Shown here: positions 15,517-23,329 of the stretch, piece after piece
Numbering within the stretch: the stretch's first letter is position 1
How the letters are laid out: each line of letters begins with the position of its first letter
Origin: Actinomycetota bacterium
Lineage (GTDB): Bacteria > Actinomycetota > UBA4738 > HRBIN12
DNA length: 64,000 bases
Assembly (NCBI GenBank): GCA_035640355.1
Contig: DASQWI010000011.1
Coordinates: 62,001-126,000 of the forward strand
Direction of reading: 5' to 3'
Made by a program: the position numbers and the translations under genes
The notes under the pieces: model-generated
Databases searched by the model: none
What the model saw: only the letters and a program-made list of their open reading frames with translations
What the model was told of the DNA's origin: nothing

Positions 15517-16800
15517 ATGAGCCTTCCGAGGCGCCTCCTCACGTTCGCGCCCGTCATCGTAGTCGTGACCGGGGTCGTCGCCGTGCCCGCCTCGGCGGCC
15601 GTTCCGCGGTGCTTTGGAAAGGCCGCCACGATCGTCGGGACGTCGCGCGACGATCGCCTCAAAGGAACGCAGGGCCGCGACGTCATTCACGGCCGCGGCG
15701 GCGACGATTTCATCAGAGGACTCGCCGGCAACGATCTGCTCTGCGGCGGCCGTGGCAGCGACCTCCTCATCGGTCGCGACGGCCGCGACCGCTTGGACGG
15801 TGGCGGCAGCGACGACGGTCTCCAGCCCGGGGCGGGCAAGGATGTCGTTCGAGGCGGCGGCGGTCGGCTCGACGACGTGCGGTATCCGGACGCTACGCGT
15901 TCGATCACGGCCAGCCTGGCTGATGATCAGGTGACCGGCATGGGTACCGACACGCTCGACGGCGGCGTCGAGCTGATCGTGGGCGGCCCCTTCGATGACG
16001 AGATCGAGGGAAACAAGGGGCTCAACGTCCTGATCGGCCTGGAGGGCAACGACACGATCACCGGACTCGGCGGCGGTGATGGCGTGGTAGGCGGCGCGGG
16101 GGACGACGTGCTCGACGGGGGCAACGGCGTCGACTTCGCCGAGAACTACTTCGTCGACGCGTACTTCCGCCCGAACAGCATCCTCGCGGGGCCCGTGAAC
16201 GTGAACCTTCTGACCGGCGTCTCGACCGGCAACGGGAACGACACCCTCGTCGGGATCGAAGGGGCGTCCGGAAGCCGTGGCAATGACATCATGACCGGCG
16301 ATGCGGGGAACAACACCTTCGTCGTCCTCAACGAGGGCGCTGACACGGTCGACGGGGGCGATGGAGACGACCTCATCGACGGTGGCGACGGCGTCGACAG
16401 CCTGAACGGAGGTCTCGGAATCGACGTCTTGGGGAACCTCGACTCGACGGCGGGGATGACGATCGACCTCAACACGCAGACAGACTCACACGGTGACACG
16501 CTGGCGGGTTTCGAGAACGTGTTGGGGACCGTGTTCGACGACACGATCACCGGAAACGACGCTTCGAACACGATCGAAGGCAGCATCGGAGCCGACAACC
16601 TGTTCGGACTCGGCGGCGACGACGTGATCCTCGGTGGCTTCATCGGGTTCGCCGATCAGGACGCCGACACCGCCGACGGCGGTCTCGGGTCGGACGCGTG
16701 CGATGCCGAGACGGAGACCAACTGCGAGACGAACCCCGCGCGGGCGTCCGTACGACACGCGATCGCGGCGAGGATCGCGTACTCGCTGACCTGGAAGTAG
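15517..16800 (+). CDS. Secreted RTX-type calcium-binding repeat protein
   Basis: A 427-residue protein. The signal peptide (RRLLTFAPVIVVVTGVVAVP, cut near ASA/AV) is followed by nonapeptide GGxGxDxUx repeats in three blocks: GRGGDDFIRGLAGNDLLCGG, GLGGGDGVVGGAGDDVLDGG and DGGDGDDLIDGGDGVDSLNG, with a last GLGGDDVILGG. These form calcium-filled beta-rolls outside the cell. No catalytic domain is attached, so it is probably structural or adhesive. Unlike Gram-negative RTX proteins it has an N-terminal Sec signal, and there is no type I secretion partner nearby. Confidence 0.85.
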   Translation: MSLPRRLLTFAPVIVVVTGVVAVPASAAVPRCFGKAATIVGTSRDDRLKGTQGRDVIHGRGGDDFIRGLAGNDLLCGGRGSDLLIGRDGRDRLDGGGSDDGLQPGAGKDVVRGGGGRLDDVRYPDATRSITASLADDQVTGMGTDTLDGGVELIVGGPFDDEIEGNKGLNVLIGLEGNDTITGLGGGDGVVGGAGDDVLDGGNGVDFAENYFVDAYFRPNSILAGPVNVNLLTGVSTGNGNDTLVGIEGASGSRGNDIMTGDAGNNTFVVLNEGADTVDGGDGDDLIDGGDGVDSLNGGLGIDVLGNLDSTAGMTIDLNTQTDSHGDTLAGFENVLGTVFDDTITGNDASNTIEGSIGADNLFGLGGDDVILGGFIGFADQDADTADGGLGSDACDAETETNCETNPARASVRHAIAARIAYSLTWK

Positions 16801-16830
16801 CGCGTCAGCGCCGGGCGACAGGGCCCGACC

Positions 16831-17679
16831 TCAACGCTCAATGGCGAGCTCGGCACCCTCAGTGGCGATGACGACGCGCGAGGGTTCGACGCTCCAGCGT
16901 TCGAGGACGCGCTCGCGAATCGCGTCGAGCTCGTCATCCGAGTGAAACGGGTCGTGGTGGAACAGCGCGAGCCGGCGGGCGCCGACCTTGGCCGCGAACG
17001 CCGCGGCGTCGGCAGCGCTCGTGTGGCCGAACCCGACCCGAGCTTCGTACTCCTCGTCGGTGTACTGGCAGTCGTGGATCAGCAGGTCGGCCTTCCACGC
17101 CAGGGCGGCTCCGGAGATCCACTCGGGCATGGCCGTCTCGATGTCGGCGCCGAGAGCGGGCTCGTGATCGGTGAGATACGTGACCGCTGCGCCGTCTGCC
17201 TCGACGCGGTACCCGACGGTGATGCCCTGATGCTGGATCGCTGTGGAGTGAACCGTCGCGCCACCGATCGTCCACGAGCCCTCGGGTGCATCGTGGAACG
17301 TGACGTGCGCCGGGACTTCGGACAGGTGCAGCGGGAACAGCGGCGGCGAGAAGTATTTGGCCAACCGTTGGTCATGCGAGTCAACAGGCGAGGGCGGCCC
17401 CCACACGTGCAGTTCGGTCTCGGTGCGCCAGATCGGCTCGAAGAAGCCCAGCCCCTCGATGTGGTCCACGTGCAGGTGTGTGATCAACAGGTCGATCCGC
17501 GACGGGGATTCCTTGATTCGCGCTTGGCCGAGGGCGCGGAGTCCCGTCCCGGCGTCGAGGATCAGGAGTGTCCCGTCATCCAGACGGACCTCGACGCACG
17601 ACGTGTTGCCGCCGTAGCGCGCGGTGTCGGCGCCTGGAGAGGCGATGGTGCCCCGGCACCCCCAGAACACGACGCGCAC
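16831..17679 (-). CDS. MBL-fold metallo-hydrolase
   Basis: A 282-residue soluble metallo-beta-lactamase-fold enzyme. It has the HxHxDH motif (THLHVDHIEGL), an upstream LILDAGTGLR strand, a later YLTDHEP acid and a C-terminal ALFHHDPFHSDDEL histidine. The layout resembles phosphoribosyl cyclic-phosphate phosphodiesterase-like or RNase Z-like members. The substrate is unknown. It starts three bases after the PAS gene stop, so the two probably form an operon in which the PAS protein senses a signal. Confidence 0.85.
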   Translation of the reverse strand: MRVVFWGCRGTIASPGADTARYGGNTSCVEVRLDDGTLLILDAGTGLRALGQARIKESPSRIDLLITHLHVDHIEGLGFFEPIWRTETELHVWGPPSPVDSHDQRLAKYFSPPLFPLHLSEVPAHVTFHDAPEGSWTIGGATVHSTAIQHQGITVGYRVEADGAAVTYLTDHEPALGADIETAMPEWISGAALAWKADLLIHDCQYTDEEYEARVGFGHTSAADAAAFAAKVGARRLALFHHDPFHSDDELDAIRERVLERWSVEPSRVVIATEGAELAIER

Positions 17680-17682
17680 GGG

Positions 17683-18102
17683 TCAGCCCTCGGCGCTCTT
17701 CGGGACGCCCTCCCAGAAGAATGCGATGGCGCCCACGAGCTCACCCGCGTGCGCCATGAGCGGGAACGCGGTCGCCTCGATGCGACGAGCTACGCCGTCC
17801 CCGGCGGTAATCGTCACCGGCATATGCGCGGGTTCTCGGCGCATCACAGCGATGCCGAGCGGCGTGTCGGGCACCGCGACCCGCTCGCCATGCTCGTCGG
17901 CCACTCGGAAGCGTTCCAGATACTCCTTGCGCGACATCCCGTGGCCCTCGCCGAACCCCGTACCGAGCAGCTTCTCGGCTGCCTCGTTGAAGTAGATGAC
18001 CCGTCCATCGGGGTCGACCAGGAACGCCGCAGTCGCCAAGCGGGAGGCGAAATTCCGAGCGAGGATCAGGATCAGGTGCCGCTGCGGCGGCAGGTCGCCC
18101 AT
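17683..18102 (-). CDS. Stand-alone PAS-domain protein
   Basis: A 139-residue protein made of one PAS domain: AAFLVDPDGRVIYFNEAAEKLLG (about residues 25-47), a central GERVAVPDTPLGIAVM and final strands AFPLMAHAGELVGAIAFFW. No kinase or cyclase output domain is attached, so it probably works through a partner. The adjacent MBL-fold hydrolase is the obvious candidate. Confidence 0.8.
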   Translation of the reverse strand: MGDLPPQRHLILILARNFASRLATAAFLVDPDGRVIYFNEAAEKLLGTGFGEGHGMSRKEYLERFRVADEHGERVAVPDTPLGIAVMRREPAHMPVTITAGDGVARRIEATAFPLMAHAGELVGAIAFFWEGVPKSAEG

Positions 18103-18115
18103 GGCGGGGGGAAGA

Positions 18116-18784
18116 CTATCCCGGCGTGCGGTCTTCGATCTCCCACGCGTGGTCGAGGACGTGCCACGCCGACCGTCGAACGAAGTAACGAGGCGTCCAC
18201 CGTTTGCCGCCGCGGGGTCCTTCGGGAACGCCGTCGCGAGCGACCCGTTCGAGCGTGTCGAGGATCGCTGCGCGGAGTCGCGCGGCGCGTTCCCGGGGTG
18301 GGGACTTCGGGGCCCTGGCGCCGAGACGCGACAGGTAGCTCTCGTCGGAGCCGAGAATGTGGTCGACGATCTTGTCGAGGTCTCGGCCGCCTCCGCGCGG
18401 ACCCTTCGTCAGCTCCTTGTCCTCGGCGGCGTCGGCGGCGCGATCGAGCGCCCGCCAGCTCGCCTTCAGGATCGTTTGGAACCGTTCGAGGTCCTTCGTC
18501 GCGATCGGCTTCGTGTCGGACGACGTCGGGATGTCCGGCGCGCCGAACTCGGTCGTGGCGTTTCCGGAGAGCCGTTCGACGACCGGGAGCGTTGACGGTC
18601 GCCACGGCGGATCGAACTTCAGCCCTGTTCCACGGAGGACCTTCGCGTATCGCGGCGCGTACGCGAGGAGCGTCTCGATCGCGGCGTCCTCGTCCCGCCC
18701 GCTGCGCGTCCAACCGGGCCAGTCGACCGAGCCGGCGAACACGCGTTTGCGTCCGATCTCCACGTACACGGGCGTCCTCGCCAC
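18116..18784 (-). CDS. Conserved hypothetical, possible DinB-like protein
   Basis: A 222-residue soluble protein with a GTG start. The N-terminal part has VFAGSVDWPGWTRSGRDEDAA and a run of helices. The C-terminal YFVRRSAWHVLDHAWEIEDR supplies closely spaced histidines like a DinB-superfamily metal site. The family is not recognised with certainty. It is upstream of the PAS-MBL pair on the same strand (13-base gap) and divergent from the toxin-antitoxin operon. Confidence 0.65.
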   Translation of the reverse strand: MARTPVYVEIGRKRVFAGSVDWPGWTRSGRDEDAAIETLLAYAPRYAKVLRGTGLKFDPPWRPSTLPVVERLSGNATTEFGAPDIPTSSDTKPIATKDLERFQTILKASWRALDRAADAAEDKELTKGPRGGGRDLDKIVDHILGSDESYLSRLGARAPKSPPRERAARLRAAILDTLERVARDGVPEGPRGGKRWTPRYFVRRSAWHVLDHAWEIEDRTPG

Positions 18785-18835
18785 ATCGGTATCGAACCAG
18801 ATGGCTCTGTCGGCGCCGCTCGGTAGCGTCCGGTC

Positions 18836-18864
18836 GTGACGGTTAGGCTCGATTCGGATACCAT
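18836..18864 (+). promoter_or_regulatory. Promoter of the Xre/RES toxin-antitoxin operon
   Basis: -35 GTGACG (18836-18841), a 17-base spacer and -10 TACCAT (18859-18864). The -10 ends seven bases before GTG 18872, predicting a leaderless mRNA. The in-frame GTG at 18836, which would give a longer antitoxin, is then part of the -35. Direct repeats ATTCGGA (18852-18858 and 18863-18869) flank and overlap the -10, 11 bp apart, and may be the autoregulatory antitoxin site. Confidence 0.55.
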
Positions 18865-18871
18865 TCGGAGT

Positions 18872-19492
18872 GTGACAAAGCTCCAGATTCGATCCGTTCG
18901 GGCTCCGCTCGACGACCCGGATACGGCCGAGGCCGCCGTCGACGTGCTCAAGGCGATGGAGGCGATGGGCCTGTTGGTCGACGATGTGGACGAGCTGACC
19001 CTGGACGTCGTCCGTTCGGTAGCGACGCGAGCGGCGGAGGTAGGCGTCGGCGAGTCGGCCGCCGCGTCACTTCGATCGACGGCGTCTCGCTCGCCCGACC
19101 GCGCGGCAGCCGCGTTGCGGGAGCTCCAACGTGCGCTGGAGGGATCGCCGCTCCCGGCGTTCGAGTGGCCGGCGATGATCGAGCTGTTCGGCGTCGAGCG
19201 CCTGGCCGAGCTGGTGGGAGTCTCGGTCGCCAGCCTCCGACGCTATGCGGCGGATCAGCGGCCGACGCCGGACGTCGTGGCGGCACGCCTCCACCTGGTC
19301 GCGCGGATCGTCGCGGAACTTCGCGGCGCGTACTCGGAGGTGGGTGTGCGCAGATGGTTCGAGCGGACGCGCTCGCTCCTCGGCGGTACGACGCCCGATT
19401 CGGTGCTCTCCGGCGAGTGGGATCCGGACGGCGTCGACGCCGAACGTGCGTTGGCGCTGGCGCGTTCGCTCACGGCTTCGCCAACGACGTGA
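18872..19492 (+). CDS. Xre/MbcA/ParS-like antitoxin
   Basis: A 206-residue protein, probable antitoxin of a RES-Xre module. The middle contains an HTH-like segment (LAELVGVSVASLRRYAADQR). The C-terminal VRRWFERTRSLLGGTTPDSVL followed by ALALARSL matches the toxin-binding tail of the MbcA/ParS/Xre family. The N-terminal ~80 residues are an alpha-helical extension I do not recognise. Its stop overlaps the toxin start (GTGA). The antitoxin-first order and promoter repeats fit autoregulation. Confidence 0.78.
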   Translation: MTKLQIRSVRAPLDDPDTAEAAVDVLKAMEAMGLLVDDVDELTLDVVRSVATRAAEVGVGESAAASLRSTASRSPDRAAAALRELQRALEGSPLPAFEWPAMIELFGVERLAELVGVSVASLRRYAADQRPTPDVVAARLHLVARIVAELRGAYSEVGVRRWFERTRSLLGGTTPDSVLSGEWDPDGVDAERALALARSLTASPTT

Positions 19493-20031
19493 TCGTTTTC
19501 CGTCACACCGATCCGCGCTTCCCGTTTCTCTGGGAGACCGCTGGGCAGCCGGCGAGCCGATGGAACGGGGATGGCGGCGGACCGGTGAACACGTTCGCCG
19601 ACACGCCCGAAGGGGCGTGGGCCGAGCTGCTCCGACACGAGGAGATCACCGACCCGGGCGATGTCCTGGAGGTTCGGCGTTCGTTGTGGGCGGTCGAGAT
19701 CGGCGAGCTCCCGACGGCCAGGCCCCGATTGCCGCGGACCACGATGACGGGCGGCGTGCGCTCGTACCCGGCATGCCGGCGCGAGGCCTCACGCCTGCGC
19801 GAGCGTGGGGGCTCCGGGTTCGTCGCTCCTTCCGCCGCGCTCGTCGCCGGAGGCGCGCACGGATGGCTCGTCTCCGGTGGGTTGCGTCGGGGGCCGAGGC
19901 GCGACGGGCGGGTGATCGTCCTGTTCGGAGCTCGGCCGAATCTCCTCGGATGGGAAGCCGTGTATCAGGGCCGCCCCTCCGACCTGCTGCTCAGGCGGGT
20001 TCGTCACCTCGGGCGCGCTCGAGCGCGATGA
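19489..20031 (+). CDS. RES-domain toxin (MbcT-like)
   Basis: A 180-residue RES-domain protein. The NAD-binding arginine region is present (GQPASRWNGDGG), followed by FADTPEGAWAELLRHEE with the conserved glutamate and the APSAA serine motif. RES toxins degrade or transfer from NAD+, depleting the cell. The usual aromatic after the first motif appears as Phe (NTFA) rather than Tyr. The GTG start lies within the antitoxin stop. Its last 41 bases overlap tail-to-tail with the nitroreductase gene. Confidence 0.78.
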   Translation: MIVFRHTDPRFPFLWETAGQPASRWNGDGGGPVNTFADTPEGAWAELLRHEEITDPGDVLEVRRSLWAVEIGELPTARPRLPRTTMTGGVRSYPACRREASRLRERGGSGFVAPSAALVAGGAHGWLVSGGLRRGPRRDGRVIVLFGARPNLLGWEAVYQGRPSDLLLRRVRHLGRARAR

Positions 20032-20416
20032 CGGGGATCCTTCGGGACGTGCGCTTCGGGTACTCGCCGAAATCCGGTCGCCGTTCGACCTGCCGCGCGT
20101 AGAGCTCGGCGCGTTCGTTCTCCTCCTGGATCTCTGTGGCACGCACGGGGATCGTCTCGGTCCCCACCTCGATCTCGACGTCCCGGTTCGCCATCAGGTT
20201 GAGGTACCAGTGCGGGTTGGTCGGTGCACCGCTCTTCGTGGCGAAGACGACGAACCGGTCGCCGTCGGGCAGGTAGACGAGCGGGTTCACTCGCGGGAGA
20301 CCCGTCTTCCTGCCCGCCGTGTGAAGGAGCAACATCGTGGCGCCCTCGAAGTAGCCCCCGACGCGTCCTTCGTTCGCCCGGAACTGCTCGATGATCCCGG
20401 CGTTGTGATCGGCCAT
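19991..20416 (-). CDS. Deazaflavin (F420)-dependent nitroreductase family protein
   Basis: A 141-residue split-beta-barrel protein of the Ddn family. TMLLLHTAGRKTGLPRVNPL (about residues 26-45) carries the GRKTG phosphate-binding motif, followed by FVVFATKSGAP, HWYLNLMANRDVEIEVG and PDFGEYPKRTSRRIPV near the end. Members use coenzyme F420, supporting an actinobacterial-type host. The start at MADHNAGII is chosen because sequence further upstream is the shadow of the zinc-finger gene. It lies five bases after that gene. Confidence 0.88.
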   Translation of the reverse strand: MADHNAGIIEQFRANEGRVGGYFEGATMLLLHTAGRKTGLPRVNPLVYLPDGDRFVVFATKSGAPTNPHWYLNLMANRDVEIEVGTETIPVRATEIQEENERAELYARQVERRPDFGEYPKRTSRRIPVIALERARGDEPA

Positions 20417-20421
20417 CGTCC

Positions 20422-20880
20422 TCACCGCTTCCCGGCGCTTTGCGCGCTGAGCAGGATCTGCGTGACGACGTACTGGGTCAAGCCGAGCTTCCTCGCGATC
20501 TCGTCCGGCTTCATCCCCATCGCACGGTAGGTCAGCGCGAGCTCTACCTGGGCCTCGCTCCATCGCGGCCGGGACGGGCGGACGCTCGAACGGGGGACCA
20601 GCACGCGCGGCTCGTGTCGTGCATCTCCATCATGCGCTCGTATCGATCGGCGCCGAACGGAGCCGCGAGCATCCGGTTCCTTCTTGAACCGGCCGCTCGC
20701 CATCTCCTCCTGCGTCTCGTCGTCGAGGACCACGAACTGGTCGGCGGCCTTGTTCACGCCGACGGTTGCGATCACGCGTGGCCTGGCATTGCGCTCTCGG
20801 CACGCTGGCTTGGTGCAGTAGTCGTACTTCTGGGCTCGTTCCGGATGCAGCTCGTCGCCGCAGGTAACGCAGGTGGCCAC
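20422..20880 (-). CDS. Zinc-finger protein with C-terminal HTH
   Basis: A 152-residue protein. The N-terminal zinc site has CVTCGDELHPERAQ and YCTKPACRER (four Cys as CxxC...CxxxxC). A basic linker follows, then a C-terminal HTH-like segment (ALTYRAMGMKPDEIARKLGL, then TQYVVTQILL). It is probably a DNA- or RNA-binding regulator. GTG 20880 is chosen because GAGGAGG stands directly upstream; a longer frame exists to 20934. It is co-transcribed with the F420 nitroreductase. Confidence 0.7.
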   Translation of the reverse strand: MATCVTCGDELHPERAQKYDYCTKPACRERNARPRVIATVGVNKAADQFVVLDDETQEEMASGRFKKEPDARGSVRRRSIRAHDGDARHEPRVLVPRSSVRPSRPRWSEAQVELALTYRAMGMKPDEIARKLGLTQYVVTQILLSAQSAGKR

Positions 20881-20976
20881 GTTCCTCCTCGAGATGAAAA
20901 AGAAAGCCGGGCGTCGCACGGGCACATTTCTCAACCCGCGCGACGCGCCGGCTATTCCGTGCGTCGTGCAGCCGCG

Positions 20977-21546
20977 CTACCTGGCTTGTTGCAGCCGCCC
21001 GTCCTCGGGCTCCTCGAGCAGCTCCGCGAACAGCGCTCGATAGTGAACGAACGCCCGTCGGAGCTCCTCGGTGCTTTCCTCGGTCGAACCGGTCGTACCG
21101 GTCCGCTCGAAGACGCCGTGGGCCGAGCGGTAGTTCTCGACGACCTGCGGGTGATCGACCGAGATATCGGCGGCTCGCTGCTCGAAGTCGTCCATCGGGT
21201 AGCCGCGGTCGCGCATCACCGTCGTGACGAGCTCATCGGCCTCTCGAACGGCCGCACCGGGCTCGTCGACGAATCGCGCCTGTACGTCCTTCCACTGCGA
21301 TGAGTAGCGCTGCCGCGTGGCGGGATCGAGCGGGCGGATCTCGAGCTGCTCACGGCGCGCGCGCCGCTCCTCGAGCTCGGACTCGACGATCCTTCGGTCC
21401 TCCCGTTCGTCGAGCATGCGGTCGTACTCGGGTCCGAACTGCTCCTTGAGCCGTTCGGTTCGCCGGTTCGCCCACACGAAGTAGGCGGCGACGCCGATCA
21501 CGACCAACGCGACGACGGCGATGACGATCCACACTTCGGGTCCCAT
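20977..21546 (-). CDS. Membrane-anchored VQARFVDdP-family protein (second full-length copy)
   Basis: A 189-residue paralog of the protein at 12989. It has an N-terminal membrane helix (about residues 5-26), FGPEYDRMLDEREDRR, then IRPLDPATR, WKDVQARFVDEP, EADELVTTVMRDRGYPM, FEQRAADISVDHP and FVHYRALFAELLEE. AAGGGGGAAC precedes the ATG. The near-identity of the motifs at two loci 8 kb apart suggests duplication and retained function. The role is unknown. Confidence 0.82.
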   Translation of the reverse strand: MGPEVWIVIAVVALVVIGVAAYFVWANRRTERLKEQFGPEYDRMLDEREDRRIVESELEERRARREQLEIRPLDPATRQRYSSQWKDVQARFVDEPGAAVREADELVTTVMRDRGYPMDDFEQRAADISVDHPQVVENYRSAHGVFERTGTTGSTEESTEELRRAFVHYRALFAELLEEPEDGRLQQAR

Positions 21547-21659
21547 GAAGTTCCCCCTTCCTGGTTCGGCGGCGGCAATCGACGCTGCCCGGGGGTTCGT
21601 ACCCGGAGCCCTCCAGAGCTACGCGGAGCGTTCGCGGTGCGTGTTGTCCCTGCCTTGGG

Positions 21660-22625
21660 TCAGGCAGCCGTGAGCTCGGCGGGATGGATCGTGATCGTTC
21701 GAAGCTCGCCGTCGCGCCACACCCGCGCCTTCATCGACCGGCCGATCACGTCGCCGACCATCAGCCGCTGGAGATCGCGCGCGTCGGCGACCGGCACTCC
21801 GTCCAGCTCGACGATCAGGTCGCCGGAGCGGATGCCCGCCCGAGCCGCGGGGCTCCCCGCCACCACCTGCATGACCTCCACGCCGTCGTCTCGCCCCACA
21901 GCGGCCGCGACCCGCGGCGGCAGCGGGCGCCCGCCGCCGGCGATGCCGATGTAGGCGCGTTGGAACCTCCCCGCCGTCATCAGCGCGTGCATGATCCGGC
22001 GCGTCGAGTCGTCGATGGGGACGGCCAGGCCGAGCCCCACACCGGCAACGGCGGTGTTGATGCCCACGACCCGGCCCTGCCCGTCGGCGAGCGCGCCGCC
22101 GGAGTTCCCGGGGTTCAGGGCGGCGTCCGTCTGGATCACGTTCTCCACGACGCGGCCCGCGCTCACGGGGAGCGCACGACCCAGGGCGCTCACCACGCCC
22201 GCGGTCACCGTTCCGCCGAAGCCCATGGGGTTCCCGATGGCCACGACGAGCTGGCCCACGCGGAGGTTCGAGGCGTCGCCGAGCTCCGCAGCCTCGAAGC
22301 CGGCGCCCTGCAGACGGAGGACGGCCAGGTCCGAGAGCTCGTCGCGCCCGATCACGTCGAAGGGGACCTCCCGTCCATCGACGAACGAGGCCGACCCGCG
22401 ATCGGTACCCCCGACGACGTGCGCCGACGTCAGCGCGAACCCGTCCGGCGCGATGACGACGGCCGACCCCGCGCCGTCCACCTGCGTCCCGCGGACGCGG
22501 CCTCGAACCCGGAGGCTGGCCACCGAGGGGATCAGCCTGGCAGCGACCGAGGTGACCACGCGCGAATAGGCGTCAAGGGCCTCGTCGGAGGTCGAGCCGT
22601 TCAGGTCCTGGCTGCTCGGGGTCAC
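21660..22625 (-). CDS. HtrA/DegP-like trypsin-fold protease with PDZ, no export signal
   Basis: A 321-residue S1C-type serine protease. The catalytic triad is visible: His in TSAHVV (about residue 69), Asp in LSDLAVLRL and Ser in NPGNSGGAL. A PDZ domain follows (GVEVMQVVAGSPAARAGI, then LIVELDGVPV). Most actinobacterial HtrA proteins have an N-terminal anchor. This one begins MTPSSQDLNG with no signal or membrane helix, so it is probably cytosolic. A 6-bp stem (CTGCCT/AGGCAG, 21650-21667) spans its stop and may be a terminator. The start is GTG. Confidence 0.88.
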   Translation of the reverse strand: MTPSSQDLNGSTSDEALDAYSRVVTSVAARLIPSVASLRVRGRVRGTQVDGAGSAVVIAPDGFALTSAHVVGGTDRGSASFVDGREVPFDVIGRDELSDLAVLRLQGAGFEAAELGDASNLRVGQLVVAIGNPMGFGGTVTAGVVSALGRALPVSAGRVVENVIQTDAALNPGNSGGALADGQGRVVGINTAVAGVGLGLAVPIDDSTRRIMHALMTAGRFQRAYIGIAGGGRPLPPRVAAAVGRDDGVEVMQVVAGSPAARAGIRSGDLIVELDGVPVADARDLQRLMVGDVIGRSMKARVWRDGELRTITIHPAELTAA

Positions 22626-22759
22626 CGCTTGTTCAACGCGATCAGGCCCCGTCCGATTCCGACGGCCCCAAAGGCCGAGAGCAAGGAGTACGGCCCCGTT
22701 TCCGGGGGTACGTCCGTGTCCGAGGCGGACCCAACAGGTCCGCGGGGGGAGGAAGCACG

Positions 22760-23053
22760 ATGCTGGCTGCCGACATCAAGATCACGGTCGTCGACGTCAT
22801 CGTCTACGCCGTGGCCGGTCTCGTCATCGGCGCGATCGCGCGTCTGTTGATGCCCGGGCGACAGGACTTGAGCATCGTGGCGACGATCATCCTCGGGGCG
22901 GTCGCTGCCATCATCGGGGGCCTCCTGTGGGAGGCGATCTTCCCGGACAACGACGGGATCGCCTGGATCGGCTCGATCATCGTCGCCGTCCTGCTGCTCT
23001 GGCTGTACGCCGCGTTCTTCGGCTCGCGCGGGCGGCGGACCACCGCCTTATAG
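22760..23053 (+). CDS. GlsB/YeaQ/YmgE-family stress membrane protein
   Basis: A 97-residue protein with three hydrophobic helices: VIVYAVAGLVIGAIARLLMPG, then IVATIILGAVAAIIGGLLW and WIGSIIVAVLLLWLYAAFF. The GAIARLLMPG turn is the family signature (transglycosylase-associated/YeaQ). These proteins are stress-induced in many bacteria but their mechanism is unclear. A strong GGGGGAGG ribosome-binding site stands upstream, with a small CGGACC/GGTCCG stem just before it (22726-22742). Confidence 0.88.
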   Translation: MLAADIKITVVDVIVYAVAGLVIGAIARLLMPGRQDLSIVATIILGAVAAIIGGLLWEAIFPDNDGIAWIGSIIVAVLLLWLYAAFFGSRGRRTTAL

Positions 23054-23083
23054 ACCGGCGCCAACCCAGTCGCCCGGGGGCGC

Positions 23084-23089
23084 TATCCT
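23084..23089 (+). promoter_or_regulatory. Putative -10 hexamer (TATCCT) for a leaderless FmdB transcript
   Basis: TATCCT is followed by seven bases and then GTG 23097, placing +1 at the start codon. No -35 is recognised. There is no ribosome-binding site at this gene. Confidence 0.45.
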
Positions 23090-23096
23090 GCTTTCG

Positions 23097-23312
23097 GTGG
23101 CGACGTACGAGTACGTGTGCATGGCGTGTGAGCGCCGGTTCGAGGAGCGCCGGTCGATGAGCGCCTCCGTCGAGACGGCGCTCGCCTGCCCGTCGTGCGG
23201 GAGCGACCGGGTCCGCCGGCAGTTCTCGTTCATCGCGGGAACGAGCTCCGCCGGCTCCACGCCCGCCGCCGGCGGGTGTGCGTGCGGCGGCGCCTGCGCC
23301 TGTCGAGGCTGA
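23097..23312 (+). CDS. FmdB-family zinc-ribbon protein
   Basis: A 71-residue protein with the FmdB-type N-terminus (ATYEYVCMACERRFE) and two CxxC knuckles (CMAC near residues 8-11, CPSC near 31-34) forming a zinc ribbon. The C-terminal tail is Gly/Cys-rich (CACGGACACRG), possibly a second metal site. FmdB proteins are putative regulators of unknown mechanism. The GTG start lacks a ribosome-binding site but has a well-placed -10. Confidence 0.85.
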   Translation: MATYEYVCMACERRFEERRSMSASVETALACPSCGSDRVRRQFSFIAGTSSAGSTPAAGGCACGGACACRG

Positions 23313-23329
23313 GCGTCACCGCGTAAAGC

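Noticed and set aside
16812-16827. CGGGC/GCCCG stem between the convergent RTX and MBL genes
   Set aside because: Only five base pairs and no U-tract; too weak to call a terminator.
22622-22759. Antisense frame ending in a PPETG motif, a hydrophobic stretch and a basic tail, overlapping the HtrA start by GTGA
   Set aside because: It looks like a sortase-anchored C-terminus, but the frame has no usable start codon outside the region antisense to glsB. It is probably chance, or at best a remnant.
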